A model generated the notes under the pieces. That model did not search any database. It was not told the origin of the DNA and saw nothing but the letters and a program-made list of their open reading frames with translations. Source: Roseihalotalea indica (GTDB lineage: Bacteria; Bacteroidota; Bacteroidia; Cytophagales; Cyclobacteriaceae). From it: a stretch of 64,000 nt of DNA. The DNA lies in contig NZ_JAINFL010000002.1 in assembly GCF_022458895.1 (NCBI RefSeq), positions 1,054,001 to 1,118,000 of the forward strand. Reading direction: 5' to 3'. Below, piece after piece: positions 41,962 through 51,954 of this stretch. How positions within the stretch are numbered: position 1 is the first letter of the stretch; each line of letters starts with the position of its first letter. Both the position numbers and the translations under genes were made by a program.

Positions 41962-42675
41962 ATGACGAAGTTAAGTGTTAACATCAATAAAATAGCCACC
42001 TTGCGAAACGCCCGAGGTGGCAATAACCCAAATGTGTTGCAAGTGGCGAAAGATGCTGAACGTTTTGGTGCTCAGGGAATTACTGTTCACCCACGCCCGG
42101 ATGAGCGCCACATTCGCTATGATGATGTAATGCAGTTAAAAGATGCGGTGACTACCGAATTTAATATTGAAGGGTATCCTGATAGTCGTTATCTGGCGAT
42201 TATTGAGAAAGTAAGGCCTGCTCAGGCTACTCTGGTTCCTGACCCACCAGATGTACTTACTTCTAATGCTGGTTGGAATACTATTGAAAAAAAAGCTATG
42301 CTTCAGGATATTATCGCCCAAATTAAAGCATGGGGTGTGCGAACTTCTATTTTTGTGGACCCTGATATAGAAATGGTAGAAGGTGCGGCTGCTGTAGGTA
42401 CCGACCGGATTGAGTTATATACTGAGCCATATGCCCGAGACTATACAAAAAATCGCGAAAAAGCAGTGAAACCTTACATAAATGCTGCTTTAAAAGCCCA
42501 GGAGCTTCAGCTGGGTATTAATGCTGGCCACGATCTGGACCTTGAGAATTTACGCTATTTAAAAGAGCAAATTCCTTATTTATCAGAAGTTTCTATTGGG
42601 CATGCCCTGATTTGTGACGCCTTATATTACGGATTAGAAAACACGATTCAATTATACCGCAAACAGCTGATCTAA
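41962..42675 (+). CDS. pdxJ: Pyridoxine 5'-phosphate synthase
   Basis: 237 residues, complete. Hallmarks: [57 protein letters not shown], and the C-terminal [16 protein letters not shown] and [12 protein letters not shown]. It condenses 3-amino-2-oxopropyl phosphate with deoxyxylulose 5-phosphate to form vitamin B6 phosphate. Stand-alone, divergent from yqeY. Confidence 0.98.
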   Translation: MTKLSVNINKIATLRNARGGNNPNVLQVAKDAERFGAQGITVHPRPDERHIRYDDVMQLKDAVTTEFNIEGYPDSRYLAIIEKVRPAQATLVPDPPDVLTSNAGWNTIEKKAMLQDIIAQIKAWGVRTSIFVDPDIEMVEGAAAVGTDRIELYTEPYARDYTKNREKAVKPYINAALKAQELQLGINAGHDLDLENLRYLKEQIPYLSEVSIGHALICDALYYGLENTIQLYRKQLI

Positions 42676-42704
42676 TATCAATCAGGACATTACCCACAAA
42701 AAAA

Positions 42705-43664
42705 CTACTGCGATTGCCGTTCTCTTTCAACCTGCTCCTTGAAGTACTGATAGGTTACTTTTAAGCCATCTGCCCGGGATACTGTAGGCTCCCATCCTAA
42801 GATTTCTTTCGCTTTGGAAATATCAGGTTGCCGCTGCATAGGGTCATCTTTGGGAAGCGGTTTGTATACAATTTTCTGGTCGGTTCCGGTCAGCTTAATA
42901 ATCTCTTCTGCAAAATCTTTGATACTGATTTCATCAGGGTTACCAATATTGACCGGATGCGGATAATCGCTAAGGAGTAAGCGATAAATACCTTCTACCA
43001 AGTCATCCACATAGCAGAATGAGCGAGTTTGGGAACCATCGCCAAAAACAGTGATATCCTGCCCGCGAAGTGCTTGTCCCAGAAATGCTGGAAGTGCTCG
43101 CCCATCATCTAATCGCATACGGGGGCCGTAAGTATTAAAAATGCGTATGATGCGCGTTTCAAGCTTATGGTAAGTATGATATGCCATGGTAATGGCCTCC
43201 TGAAAACGTTTAGCCTCATCATATACTCCTCGTGGCCCGATAGGGTTAACATTACCCCAGTACGATTCTGGCTGTGGGTGTATTGTTGGATCACCATACA
43301 CTTCTGAAGTAGAGGCAACCAGAATACGGGCATTTTTTGCCCGGGCTAAACCTAAGCAATTATGAGTACCTAACGAACCTACCTTTAACGTTTGGATAGG
43401 CATCTGAAGATAATCAATGGGGCTGGCTGGTGAGGCAAAGTGTAGTATATAATCAAGATCACCAGATACATGTACATAATTAGATATATCGCTATGATAA
43501 TATTCAAAATCAGGGCGATGCATCAGGTGCTCGATGTTTTTGATGTTTCCGGTAATCAGGTTATCCATGGCTATTACATAGTAGCCTTCTTTCAGGAAAC
43601 GATCACAAAGATGGGAGCCAAGAAATCCGGCTCCCCCAGTAATTAAAACGCGTTTTTTACTCAT
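42705..43664 (-). CDS. UDP-glucuronate decarboxylase (UDP-xylose synthase)
   Basis: Start at ATG 43664 ([20 protein letters not shown]), 319 residues. Extended short-chain dehydrogenase fold with GGAGFLGSH for [18 protein letters not shown] typical of the UXS group, the catalytic Ser/Thr region [11 protein letters not shown] and [10 protein letters not shown] (Tyr-x3-Lys). [20 protein letters not shown] and [18 protein letters not shown] complete the family pattern. It converts UDP-glucuronate to UDP-xylose. It overlaps the UDP-glucose dehydrogenase gene by eight bases, so the two steps are made together. Confidence 0.95.
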   Translation of the reverse strand: MSKKRVLITGGAGFLGSHLCDRFLKEGYYVIAMDNLITGNIKNIEHLMHRPDFEYYHSDISNYVHVSGDLDYILHFASPASPIDYLQMPIQTLKVGSLGTHNCLGLARAKNARILVASTSEVYGDPTIHPQPESYWGNVNPIGPRGVYDEAKRFQEAITMAYHTYHKLETRIIRIFNTYGPRMRLDDGRALPAFLGQALRGQDITVFGDGSQTRSFCYVDDLVEGIYRLLLSDYPHPVNIGNPDEISIKDFAEEIIKLTGTDQKIVYKPLPKDDPMQRQPDISKAKEILGWEPTVSRADGLKVTYQYFKEQVERERQSQ

Positions 43665-44970
43665 GAATATCTTTTCTTCCGATACTGTAATAGGTGAACC
43701 CAAGTTCTTTCAAACCATTTGGGTCGTATAGGTTTCGTCCGTCAAAGATAACTTTTCCTTTGAGAATTGACGATAGTTTTTCAAAATCAGGAGTACGAAA
43801 GATCGGCCACTCAGTCATAATGAAGATTGCATCGGCTTGTTCTGCTGCATGATACTCATCTACGCAATAATCAATTTTATCACCTACAATCTCACGAACA
43901 TTTTTCATGGCCTCTGGATCATAGGCTTTTACGGTAGCGCCTGCTTCTACTAATGCTTCTATATTATAGAGTGCTGGTGCTTCCCGAATATCATCGGTAT
44001 AAGGTTTAAAGGCCAGCCCCCACATAGCAAACGTTTTTCCACTCAAGTCACCATTATAGTAAGCTTTTGCTTTTTCAATGAGCTTGGTTTTCTGAGCCTG
44101 GTTGATGTCCATAACCGATCCCAGAATTTTAAAATCATAATTAGCATCTTTGGCTGATTTGGCTAAAGCCTGAACGTCTTTAGGAAAGCAGCTACCGCCA
44201 TATCCAATTCCAGCAAACAAGAAACGTTTTCCAATACGCGTATCAGTTCCGATTCCGCGGCGAACCATATCAACATCTGCTCCTAGCAGTTCACAGAGAT
44301 TAGCAACCTCATTCATAAAAGTGATTTTGGTAGCTAAAAATGAGTTGGCTGCGTATTTTGTTAATTCTGCCGAAGCTTCATCCATGAAAATAACAGGATT
44401 ACCCTGGCGAACCATCGGTGCGTATAGCTTATCCATCATTTCACGAGCTTTCTGAGAGCTAGTGCCTACTACCACCCGGTCGGGCTTCATGAAATCTTCT
44501 ACGGCTACTCCTTCTCGCAAGAACTCAGGGTTAGAGACTACATCAAAGTCAACTTTAGCTTTTTCAGCAATTTTAGCCCTGACTTTTTCTGCGGTTCCTA
44601 CCGGTACGGTACTTTTATCTACAATCACCGTGTAATCTTCTAAGATAGATCCCAGGTCACCAGCTACCCTCAGCACATACTGTAGGTCAGCGGAACCATC
44701 TTCACCGGGAGGGGTAGGAAGTGCCAGGAAAATAATTTTTGCGCCTTCAATACCTTCTTTAAGATTGGTAGTAAAGTGCAAGCGCCCCTGCTTAATATTT
44801 CTATCGAAGAGTGCATCAAGGCCTGGCTCATAAATAGGAATTTCGCCGTTTCTGAGCTTGGCTACCTTTTTTTCATCAATATCTACGCAGGTCACTGTGT
44901 TGCCGGTCTCGGCAAAACAAGTCCCGGTTACTAATCCGACATAACCTGTTCCGACTACTGCTAATTTCAT
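43657..44970 (-). CDS. UDP-glucose 6-dehydrogenase
   Basis: 437 residues. N-terminal NAD-binding [20 protein letters not shown], then [19 protein letters not shown] and [15 protein letters not shown]. The catalytic cysteine is in [16 protein letters not shown]. The UDP-binding C-terminal domain includes [20 protein letters not shown]. It oxidises UDP-glucose to UDP-glucuronate with two NAD. The pair with UXS supplies UDP-GlcA and UDP-Xyl for surface polysaccharides, perhaps including the sulfated glycan made by the cluster at 2-6 kb (inference). Confidence 0.97.
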   Translation of the reverse strand: MKLAVVGTGYVGLVTGTCFAETGNTVTCVDIDEKKVAKLRNGEIPIYEPGLDALFDRNIKQGRLHFTTNLKEGIEGAKIIFLALPTPPGEDGSADLQYVLRVAGDLGSILEDYTVIVDKSTVPVGTAEKVRAKIAEKAKVDFDVVSNPEFLREGVAVEDFMKPDRVVVGTSSQKAREMMDKLYAPMVRQGNPVIFMDEASAELTKYAANSFLATKITFMNEVANLCELLGADVDMVRRGIGTDTRIGKRFLFAGIGYGGSCFPKDVQALAKSAKDANYDFKILGSVMDINQAQKTKLIEKAKAYYNGDLSGKTFAMWGLAFKPYTDDIREAPALYNIEALVEAGATVKAYDPEAMKNVREIVGDKIDYCVDEYHAAEQADAIFIMTEWPIFRTPDFEKLSSILKGKVIFDGRNLYDPNGLKELGFTYYSIGRKDIHE

Positions 44971-45177
44971 AAGGATTCAATGATTAATTAATTGGAAAGA
45001 ATTTATTAATGCAAAAGTATTATAAATTTAGCAAAATATAACTTTTAAATAAAACTATTATAATAAAATGAGTGCTATAGTGTTAGGCGGGCTGTTTAGG
45101 CGATTGGACAGAACCAGATATCTATAAATTGTGTTCTGCCATACGTAAGATGTATTTCGTATTAGAAAAAATAAAGG

Positions 45178-45208
45178 TTGTTTACCTATAAATCATTTAT
45201 TAATTTTG
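45178..45208 (+). promoter_or_regulatory. rpsU promoter
   Basis: TTG (45178-45180) and TAATTTTG (45201-45208) are 20 bases apart, close to the Bacteroidota TTTG-N19-TAnnTTTG consensus. The start codon is 40 bases further on. Confidence 0.55.
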
Positions 45209-45247
45209 CAGCCTTGATTCAGAACCGTAAAACTAATAAAATATTTT

Positions 45248-45442
45248 ATGATTACAGTAAATGTAAAAGAAAACGAGTCAATTGACCGAGCTCTTAAGCG
45301 ATTTAAGAAAAAATTTGAGAAAACTGGTACTTTAAGAGAGCTTCGCTCACGAACTCACTACGAAAAACCCTCAGTATCTCGACGGACTGAGCGAATTAAA
45401 GCGGCTTACCGCCAAAGAATGCAATCAATGGAAAACAGCTAG
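45248..45442 (+). CDS. rpsU: Small ribosomal subunit protein bS21
   Basis: 64 residues, highly basic: [20 protein letters not shown], then [20 protein letters not shown] and [20 protein letters not shown]. In Bacteroidota bS21 is near the anti-Shine-Dalgarno end of 16S rRNA and is tied to their SD-independent translation. A hairpin overlaps the stop codon. Confidence 0.97.
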   Translation: MITVNVKENESIDRALKRFKKKFEKTGTLRELRSRTHYEKPSVSRRTERIKAAYRQRMQSMENS

Positions 45443-45471
45443 TTGATAGCTGTTTTCTTCCATTTTTTTGT
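45431..45471 (+). terminator. Terminator/attenuator overlapping the rpsU stop
   Basis: Perfect ten-base stem GAAAACAGCT / AGCTGTTTTC with loop AGTTGAT, followed by a run of seven T's after TTCCA. The TAG stop of rpsU sits at the top of the stem. xerC begins 26 bases after the T-run, so readthrough probably sets its level. Confidence 0.75.
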
Positions 45472-45496
45472 ATATTAGGGTGTAGCCCTATTTTTT

Positions 45497-46381
45497 ATGA
45501 TAGATACTTTCATCAAGTTTCTGACGTACGAGAAAAGAGCTAGCCCACATACCATTACTTCTTATCAAACAGATCTGCTTCAGTTCAACGCTTTTCTAAA
45601 GCATCATGCGCCAGGCTTACTGGTGGCAAAAGCAGATCATCGGGAAATTAGAGCATGGGTTGTGGATTTAGCGAATAAGCAGAACACAGCCCGATCTATT
45701 AATCGCAAGATTAGTACTCTACGCTCTTTTTATAAGTTCCTTCAGCAACGCGGGCACAACAAGCAGAACCCCACGCACAAAGTGCGCGCCCTGAAAGCAA
45801 ATTACCCTTTGCCTCACTTTGTTCAAACCAACGACTTATTTTCTTTGCTTGACCAGTGTGAGTTTAGTAAAGATTTCCATGGGTATCGGGATCGCCTGAT
45901 TCTAGAACTTTTCTACGGGGCAGGTATCCGTCTATCAGAATTAATCAATCTGGAAACAGCCCACGTCAACTTGCATGAAACTACCATTAGAGTACATGGT
46001 AAAGGCGCAAAAGAAAGAATTATCCCCTTCCCGAAAAGTCTGGCTACTTTTATTGAGCATTATCTGCAAAAGAAACGGGAATTCTTTAATAGCGAAGCTC
46101 TAAACCACTTTTTGTTAGTTACTGACAAGGGAGATCAACTCTATCCAATGATGGTATATCGAACTGTACGAAAATACCTGGATGAGTATACTACCATTGA
46201 TAAACGTAGCCCCCATGTAATACGCCATACGTTTGCTACTCACTTATTAGATAATGGTGCCGATTTAAACGCCATTAAAGATTTGCTGGGGCATGCTACG
46301 TTGGCCGCTACTCAGGTCTATACGCATAACTCGACCGAGCAATTGAAGAAGGTCTTTAAACAAGCGCATCCAAAGGCCTGA
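45497..46381 (+). CDS. xerC: Xer-type tyrosine recombinase (XerC-like)
   Basis: 294 residues, normal for XerC/D. N-terminal SAM-like core-binding domain (YEKRASPHTITSYQTDLLQF). All catalytic residues are present: Arg145 in GAGIRLSEL, Lys169 in VHGKGAKER, His240 and Arg243 in SPHVIRHTFATHLL, His266 in LLGHATLA, and nucleophile Tyr275 in TQVYTHNS. It lacks the extra helix insertion of integron integrases. Expected role: resolving chromosome dimers at dif. Position after rpsU and before hpf is conserved in Bacteroidota. Confidence 0.95.
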   Translation: MIDTFIKFLTYEKRASPHTITSYQTDLLQFNAFLKHHAPGLLVAKADHREIRAWVVDLANKQNTARSINRKISTLRSFYKFLQQRGHNKQNPTHKVRALKANYPLPHFVQTNDLFSLLDQCEFSKDFHGYRDRLILELFYGAGIRLSELINLETAHVNLHETTIRVHGKGAKERIIPFPKSLATFIEHYLQKKREFFNSEALNHFLLVTDKGDQLYPMMVYRTVRKYLDEYTTIDKRSPHVIRHTFATHLLDNGADLNAIKDLLGHATLAATQVYTHNSTEQLKKVFKQAHPKA

Positions 46382-46444
46382 GTTTTCTAAAAAATTCTAT
46401 TTCATTTTATATCCATCTTACCAGAAATTAGTTTCCTGATAAAG

Positions 46445-46452
46445 TATTTTTG
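46445..46452 (+). promoter_or_regulatory. Possible hpf promoter -7 box
   Basis: TATTTTTG, a perfect TAnnTTTG box, 18 bases before the hpf ATG. No matching -33 TTTG was found. Confidence 0.35.
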
Positions 46453-46469
46453 ATTTAAACAGATTAGAT

Positions 46470-46769
46470 ATGAAGTTACAAATGCATGCTGTCCATTTTG
46501 ATGCGGACCCCAAATTAATCGATTTTATTCAGCGTAAAGCGGAAAAATTAGAAGCGCTTTACGAACGAATTATTGATGGGGAAGTATTCTTAAAACTTGA
46601 GAATGGAGGATCTATCAACAACAAAATTGTTGAGATCAAACTTAATATTCCGGGAAATCAGCTATTTGCCAAGGAGCAGGACGAGTCGTTTGAAGCGGCA
46701 GCTGATCGGACAGTAGAAGCATTGCGAAGGCAATTAAAAAAACATAAGGAAAAGCAGGCAGCGAGATAA
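46470..46769 (+). CDS. hpf: Ribosome hibernation-promoting factor, short form
   Basis: 99 residues of the HPF/RaiA fold: MKLQMHAVHFDADPKLIDFI, EVFLKLENGGSINNKIVEIK and SFEAAADRTVEALRRQLKKH. There is no C-terminal dimerisation domain, so it is the short type. It binds the decoding region of idle 30S subunits. A strong terminator follows. Confidence 0.94.
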   Translation: MKLQMHAVHFDADPKLIDFIQRKAEKLEALYERIIDGEVFLKLENGGSINNKIVEIKLNIPGNQLFAKEQDESFEAAADRTVEALRRQLKKHKEKQAAR

Positions 46770-46778
46770 AAAAGTAGA

Positions 46779-46809
46779 AGGATTCGGGATGTGCCCGAAT
46801 CCTTTTTTA
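46779..46809. terminator. Rho-independent terminator between hpf and metK
   Basis: Perfect ten-base stem AGGATTCGGG / CCCGAATCCT with loop ATGTG, followed by six T's on the plus strand. Convergent genes on both sides may share it. Confidence 0.92.
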
Positions 46810-46811
46810 TT

Positions 46812-48116
46812 TTAAAGCTGAAAAGCTTCTTTAATCTTATCTACATAATCCAGCTTTTCCCACCCGAAAAAAGTAACTTCTTTTTTCTGTTTGGTATTGA
46901 TAGTCTTAGTCACATTGCCCTCTTCCTGCACTTCAATAACTTCAATATTTACGTCATCATTATAGGCTTCCCGGCCCATATGACCATACGCTGCTGTGGC
47001 AGAAAAGATGGGGTTTTTAAGCCCAAAACGCTCAACAATTGCCTTCGGGCGCATATCAAATAACTCTCTGGCAAGCTTCGCAATTTCAGCATCAGATTTA
47101 TCAACGTGAGCAGTGCCATACGTATCTACTAACAAAGAAACCGGTTCAGCTACTCCAATGGCATATGCTACTTGTACGAGTATCTCATCGGCCACTCCTG
47201 CAGCTACCAAGTTTTTGGCAATGTGGCGAGCAGCGTAAGCGGCACTTCGGTCTACTTTGCTGGAATCTTTTCCAGAGAATGCACCACCACCGTGAGCTCC
47301 TCTACCACCGTAGGTATCTACAATAATTTTACGTCCGGTTAGGCCAGCATCGCCGTGAGGCCCGCCAATAACAAAGTTTCCGGTTGGGTTAATATGGTAA
47401 ATGGTGTCTTTTAATAAGTGTTCCGGAATCACCTTTTTCACCACGTGGGCCGTTACATCCTCGCGAATGCGCGTCAGCATCTGCTTTTCAGCAGCATCTT
47501 TATCTTCTTTAGAATCGCTCTTGGGCTGAACAAAGTCATCATGTTGTGTCGATACAACTACCGTATGCACTCGTACGGGCTGCTTATTATCATCGTATTC
47601 TATCGTAACCTGTGCTTTTGCATCAGGGCGTAAATAAGGAATCAGGTCAGGTTGATGATGGCGGATGCGGGCTAGTTCTTGTACCAACCGGTGCGAGAAT
47701 GCCAGCGCCATAGGCATATACTCAGGCGTTTCCTTGGTCGCGTAGCCAAACATCATTCCCTGGTCACCGGCGCCTTGTTCTTTTCCTTCGCCTTCATCTA
47801 CTCCACGAGCAATATCAGGAGACTGACTGTGCAGGGTTACTACTACACCGCAGGATTCAGAATCAAACATGTAGTTGCCCTTATTGTAGCCAATCTTATG
47901 AATGGTTTTCCGGACAACATCCGGAATCTCAACATATGCGTTGGTGGTTACCTCGCCGCCTACTACCACTAATCCGGTGGTAACGAATGTTTCGCAAGCT
48001 ACGCGAGAATTGGGGTCTTGCGTTAGCATAGCATCTAAAATAGCATCGGAGATTTGATCCGCTACCTTATCGGGGTGTCCTTCGGAAACTGACTCGGACG
48101 TGAATAAATATGACAT
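46812..48116 (-). CDS. metK: S-adenosylmethionine synthetase
   Basis: Start at ATG 48116 ([20 protein letters not shown]), 434 residues. MetK signatures: [56 protein letters not shown], and [21 protein letters not shown] charged insertion [16 protein letters not shown] is usual in Bacteroidota. It makes SAM from methionine and ATP. Promoter visible upstream; no SAM riboswitch is seen in the 70-bp leader. Confidence 0.98.
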   Translation of the reverse strand: MSYLFTSESVSEGHPDKVADQISDAILDAMLTQDPNSRVACETFVTTGLVVVGGEVTTNAYVEIPDVVRKTIHKIGYNKGNYMFDSESCGVVVTLHSQSPDIARGVDEGEGKEQGAGDQGMMFGYATKETPEYMPMALAFSHRLVQELARIRHHQPDLIPYLRPDAKAQVTIEYDDNKQPVRVHTVVVSTQHDDFVQPKSDSKEDKDAAEKQMLTRIREDVTAHVVKKVIPEHLLKDTIYHINPTGNFVIGGPHGDAGLTGRKIIVDTYGGRGAHGGGAFSGKDSSKVDRSAAYAARHIAKNLVAAGVADEILVQVAYAIGVAEPVSLLVDTYGTAHVDKSDAEIAKLARELFDMRPKAIVERFGLKNPIFSATAAYGHMGREAYNDDVNIEVIEVQEEGNVTKTINTKQKKEVTFFGWEKLDYVDKIKEAFQL

Positions 48117-48144
48117 AGAAAAATGGTTAAACAATTAGATATTC

Positions 48145-48174
48145 AAAGTTAAGGAAATGATGGTAAAGTCAAAC
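48145..48174 (-). promoter_or_regulatory. metK promoter
   Basis: On the minus strand, TTTG, 18 bases, TAACTTTG: nearly the full Bacteroidota consensus. It is 28 bases upstream of the metK ATG. Confidence 0.6.
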
Positions 48175-48189
48175 CGCAGAGTTGCAACC

Positions 48190-48912
48190 TTATAAGGCAA
48201 ACAATAAGAATACAGTGGGCACTTTATGCAGTTCAGGAATTTGCTTGCGCCAGGTATGTACCGGTTGTGTTTTAATAAATTCATGAGGACCACTAATATC
48301 TTTGGCAACACACACTAGTGTTTTAGGATGGCACTGTTTAATAACTTCGCTAAATAACTGATTATTGCGGTATGGTGTTTCCATAAATATCTGTGTTTGC
48401 CGATATTGTTGCGACTGTTTTTCCAAGGCTTTAATTGTTTTGACTCGATTTGCATTATCAATAGGCAAATAGCCATGAAAAGCAAAAGATTGTCCGCTAA
48501 ACCCGGAAGCCATAAGAGCCAGCAAGATAGATGACGGGCCTACCAGAGGAATTACCTGCAACCCATGTTGATGAGCGTATGCTACGGCTCGCGCGCCTGG
48601 GTCGGCTACTCCAGGGCAGCCCGCTTCGGATAATATGCCTACATCTTGCCCGTTTATGGCAGGTTTCATCAGCTCTGGCAATTCATCAGAAGAAGTCTTT
48701 TTATGGAGGAGTTCGAACTGAAGCTGATCAATGGGAGTTTCAATTTTAAGTGCGCTCAGAAACCGACGAGCCGTGCGGACGTTTTCTACCAGAAAGTACG
48801 TAATCTTGTTGGCTACTTCTCGAACTTGGGGAGATAATACCTGATGGTGAGTATCAGGGGAAATGATGGTCGGGATTAAATAAATGGTACCTTTTCGGGC
48901 GGAGACACTCAT
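48190..48912 (-). CDS. SAM-dependent methyltransferase, RsmI/tetrapyrrole-methylase family
   Basis: 240 residues. The tetrapyrrole-methylase fold is shown by GTIYLIPTIISPD, VGILSEAGCPGVADPGARAV and PLVGPSSILLALMASGFSGQ, with FHGYLPID and IFMETPYRNNQLF in the second half. RsmI methylates the 2'-O of C1402 in 16S rRNA. The sequence keeps SEAGCPGVADPG rather than the SDAGTPGISDPG of standard RsmI, so it belongs to a related Bacteroidota subgroup; target not proven. It is 73 bp upstream of metK on the same strand. Confidence 0.85.
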   Translation of the reverse strand: MSVSARKGTIYLIPTIISPDTHHQVLSPQVREVANKITYFLVENVRTARRFLSALKIETPIDQLQFELLHKKTSSDELPELMKPAINGQDVGILSEAGCPGVADPGARAVAYAHQHGLQVIPLVGPSSILLALMASGFSGQSFAFHGYLPIDNANRVKTIKALEKQSQQYRQTQIFMETPYRNNQLFSEVIKQCHPKTLVCVAKDISGPHEFIKTQPVHTWRKQIPELHKVPTVFLLFAL

Positions 48913-48938
48913 AATATATGCGCAATCAGCAAAAAAAT

Positions 48939-49148
48939 ATGGGCAAGTTAATCATAATTACAGGACTCATTATTGTCGTTGTTGGTCTGGTTGTCTATTT
49001 CTCAGACCGAATCCCGCTACTCGGGCGCTTACCGGGAGATATTCGTATTAAGCGGGAAAATTTTACCTTCTATTTTCCGCTGGCCACCAGTATTTTACTA
49101 AGCGTACTAATCTCATTAGTATTATATCTGATCCGGCGTTTCAGCTAG
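48939..49148 (+). CDS. DUF2905 family membrane protein
   Basis: Start at ATG 48939 (MGKLIIITGLIIVVVGLVVY), 69 residues. Two membrane helices flank the family signature IPLLGRLPGDIRIKRENFTF. Function unknown. Its 3' end overlaps the convergent hydrolase gene by eight bases. Confidence 0.92.
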   Translation: MGKLIIITGLIIVVVGLVVYFSDRIPLLGRLPGDIRIKRENFTFYFPLATSILLSVLISLVLYLIRRFS

Positions 49149-49908
49149 GCTGCAAAAAGCGCATCACCTCATCATAAAGTGCGTCCGGTTGTTCGGCATG
49201 CACCCAATGCCCTGCTTTTTCGATGGTAACCACGCGGGCCTGCGGGAATATCTTACTAATCAGCGATTCATCTTCAGCTCGGATGTAGTCTGACTTCGCT
49301 CCTCGAATGAACAACACTGGCTTTTCTACGGGGGTAGACGTTTCTACAGCCACCCCAACCTTTTCAATATTTTTGCTGATTGATGATAAGTTGAGTTTCC
49401 AGGAAAACGAATTATCATCTTCGCGCTTCAAATTCTTCATCAGAAATTGCCGAACCCCTCGCTCCGGTAAATAAGGTTTCATCTGCTCCTCTACGTCACT
49501 GCGGTTACTGACAGCTTCCAGATTTACGGCACCCAGGGCATCCAGAATATGCTGATGATGGACCGGGTATTTCCGAGGCGCAATATCCACCACAATCAGC
49601 TTATCGAACTCTTCCGGATAGGCAATAGCATAAAACATTGCCACTTTGCCACCCATAGAGTGCCCCAGAATAATAGGGTTTTTTAGCTGATGTTGCTGAA
49701 TAAACTCGTGCAAATCTTCGGCCATGAGCGGGTAATCAAACTCATCGCTGTGAGGAGAAAGACCATGATTCCGTTGATCGATAAGAAAAACTTTATAATC
49801 GCTGGATATCTGCTTTCCAAAGGTTTGCCAGTTGTCGGAAGTGCCAAAAATGCCGTGTAAAATAAGTAGAGGTTGTCCTTCGCCCAGAGAGCGATAATGT
49901 AATTTCAT
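49141..49908 (-). CDS. Alpha/beta-fold hydrolase (YbfF-like)
   Basis: Start at ATG 49908 (MKLHYRSLGEGQPLLILHGI), 255 residues. LHGIFGTSDNWQTFGKQIS, DQRNHGLSPHSDEFDYPLMA, the nucleophile elbow LGHSMGGKVAMFYA, Asp in LFIRGAKSDYI and His in EKAGHWVHAEQP match the YbfF esterase group. It starts one base beyond the gldE stop and is probably translationally linked to it. Substrate unknown. Confidence 0.92.
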   Translation of the reverse strand: MKLHYRSLGEGQPLLILHGIFGTSDNWQTFGKQISSDYKVFLIDQRNHGLSPHSDEFDYPLMAEDLHEFIQQHQLKNPIILGHSMGGKVAMFYAIAYPEEFDKLIVVDIAPRKYPVHHQHILDALGAVNLEAVSNRSDVEEQMKPYLPERGVRQFLMKNLKREDDNSFSWKLNLSSISKNIEKVGVAVETSTPVEKPVLFIRGAKSDYIRAEDESLISKIFPQARVVTIEKAGHWVHAEQPDALYDEVMRFLQPS

Positions 49909-49909
49909 G

Positions 49910-51298
49910 TTATCGGTTGACGGATGAGTTAATGTTTTCCTGCGTTTGAGATATTGTTTTTTGTTGCTGGCGCAATACCCGAATGCGCTTAATGCGCTTG
50001 TTATCAACGGCTACCACCGTAAATACATATTTATCAAATTGTATCTTTTCGCCAGCACGGGGCAACTTGGAATGTATTTCCAAAAGTAACCCGCCCAGAG
50101 ACTCGCTTTCCCCTTTTACATTGTCAAACAAGGAAATATCTTCGTCCAGAATCTTGCAAAAATCATTAAGTGATGTTTTTCCTTCAAAAATGAAAGTGTT
50201 CTCATCTAGCTTATTGTAGCGAATGTCGTTCTCGTCAAATTCATCGTTAATCTCGCCTACAATTTCCTCAATAATATCTTCCAGGGTGATTAGCCCTGAT
50301 GTACCACCGTATTCATCCACTACGATGGCCATATGTACCCGTTTCTCCTGAAAATCTTTTAATAGAGAATCAATCTTCTTGCTTTCAGGTACAAAAAAGC
50401 CTTTATGTAACAGATCTTGCCAGGAGAAAGTATCTTCCTGTTCCAGATAGGGTAGTAGATCTTTAACATACAGTACTCCTTCTATATTGTCCACAGTCTC
50501 TCGGTAAATGGGTAGGCGCGAATAACCCGTTTTGTTAACGATGTCCATCAACTCATGAAAATCGTTTTCTATGTCAATAGCGGTAATGTCAATACGAGAG
50601 CGCATGACTTGCTTTACTGATAATGTTCCAAAGTTGACAATGCCTTTTAGAATACCTTTTTCTTCTTCAGTGGCGGTTTTGTCGTTACGAGTAGTAATCT
50701 CTAATGCCTGATTCAACTCATCTACGGATACCTGATAGCCTTTTTTATCCAGCCGCTTCTCTACAATATTACTGAGTGACATCAGGGTCATAGAGAGTGG
50801 TTTAAAGAAACTGGCGGCAGCATTTAGTGCACTAGCCGTTCGTTTAGCAAAAGATAGAGAGTAATGTACTGCATATTGCTTTGGCAAAATTTCGCCAAAA
50901 AACAATATTGCAATAGTTATAGAGGTAGTTAAAATAAAGATAATGCTCCCCGTAGCATCTTTCCCGAAATATTGCCAGGTAGCATAAGTAGATAATGTGA
51001 CAATGGCCACGTTTACCAGATTATTCAAAATTAAAATAGTTGCCAGCAATATCTTAGGTTGCACCAACAAGCTGGTGATGTGGCGATCAGATGGCTCCTG
51101 ACTATCTCGGCATGTAGCCATTTCGTTGGGGGTGAGCGAAAAAAATGCCACTTCTGATCCGGAAATCATGGCTGAGCAGAAGAGAAGCATCAAGATGAGC
51201 AGAAAAATGCTCGCATAAAGTAGAGATGATGCGTTGATCAGTTCAGCCAGCAAAATAAGAACCGGTTCCGGGTAGGGGTCGTCTAGTGATAATTCCAA
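49910..51298 (-). CDS. gldE: Gliding motility-associated protein GldE (CNNM/CorC family)
   Basis: 462 residues. Layout: CNNM/DUF21 membrane domain with SAMISGSEVAFFSLTPNEMA and later FGEILPKQYAVHYSLSFAKR (~25-200), a CBS pair (VKQVMRSRIDITAIDIENDF; VHMAIVVDEYGGTSGLITLE), and a CorC_HlyC C-terminal domain ending in KRIRVLRQQ. The mutY-ssb-gldE order is the standard context that separates GldE from other hemolysin-like proteins. In Flavobacterium, GldE supports GldD in gliding. A gldD gene usually follows; here an esterase does. Confidence 0.88.
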   Translation of the reverse strand: MELSLDDPYPEPVLILLAELINASSLLYASIFLLILMLLFCSAMISGSEVAFFSLTPNEMATCRDSQEPSDRHITSLLVQPKILLATILILNNLVNVAIVTLSTYATWQYFGKDATGSIIFILTTSITIAILFFGEILPKQYAVHYSLSFAKRTASALNAAASFFKPLSMTLMSLSNIVEKRLDKKGYQVSVDELNQALEITTRNDKTATEEEKGILKGIVNFGTLSVKQVMRSRIDITAIDIENDFHELMDIVNKTGYSRLPIYRETVDNIEGVLYVKDLLPYLEQEDTFSWQDLLHKGFFVPESKKIDSLLKDFQEKRVHMAIVVDEYGGTSGLITLEDIIEEIVGEINDEFDENDIRYNKLDENTFIFEGKTSLNDFCKILDEDISLFDNVKGESESLGGLLLEIHSKLPRAGEKIQFDKYVFTVVAVDNKRIKRIRVLRQQQKTISQTQENINSSVNR

Positions 51299-51320
51299 TG
51301 GGTTAGCTTTAGATAATCAA

Positions 51321-51806
51321 TTAGAACGGAAGGTCATCCATTTCGTCGCCAGACGAGGCATTGCTGCTTTGGGTATTTGCCGCTGCCGTTTGTTGAGGAG
51401 GGTTGTTCGGTGCTGTAGGCCTTTCTGACTTTGAAGGTGCATAGTCAGATTCATTATCTGAACCTTGATCATCGCCTCTTCCCCCTACAAACGTCATGTT
51501 GGTAGCTCGAATGCGTTTGTCATAACGGGTGATTCCGTCTTTGTCCTGATATTCGTTGGTTCTGATTTTTCCTTCAATATACACTGTGCGTCCTTTAGAA
51601 AGATACTTTTCGCACAAATCAGCCAGGCGATCCCATAGTTCTACCCGATGCCACTCTGTTTGCTCTACCCGCTCACCATTCCGGTTGGTATACGATTCTG
51701 AGGTAGCGATGCTAATATTAGCTACTTTAGAGCCGCTTTCCAGATGACGAACTTCAGGGTCTGCGCCCAGATTACCTACTAATATTACTTTGTTGACTCC
51801 TGCCAT
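51321..51806 (-). CDS. ssb: Single-stranded DNA-binding protein
   Basis: Start at ATG 51806 (MAGVNKVILVGNLGADPEVR), 161 residues. OB fold with VANISIATSESYTNRNGERV, TEWHRVELWDRLADLCEKYL and GKIRTNEYQDKDG, a Gln/Ser/Pro-rich linker and the acidic tip EMDDLPF that recruits repair and replication proteins. Upstream of gldE, downstream of mutY. Confidence 0.97.
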   Translation of the reverse strand: MAGVNKVILVGNLGADPEVRHLESGSKVANISIATSESYTNRNGERVEQTEWHRVELWDRLADLCEKYLSKGRTVYIEGKIRTNEYQDKDGITRYDKRIRATNMTFVGGRGDDQGSDNESDYAPSKSERPTAPNNPPQQTAAANTQSSNASSGDEMDDLPF

Positions 51807-51954
51807 AATTACTTTTCTTGGTATTGGTGCCGCGTGGCGAAGCCGCCTTGGCACCCGCTTAGCTTATTTACTGATAAAATAGATTTTATGTTCCGAAGAA
51901 CGGCAAATAGTTAAAAGTTATATGAAAAACCATCTTTCATCTTATAACAATTTA

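Noticed and set aside
45497..46381. The Xer recombinase as the missing integron integrase
   Set aside because: Length, motifs and the rpsU-hpf context are those of housekeeping XerC; no extra integrase-specific helix is visible, and it is 22 kb from the array.
48117..48189. SAM riboswitch in front of metK
   Set aside because: Only about 70 bases, and a promoter occupies most of them; no SAM-box pattern.
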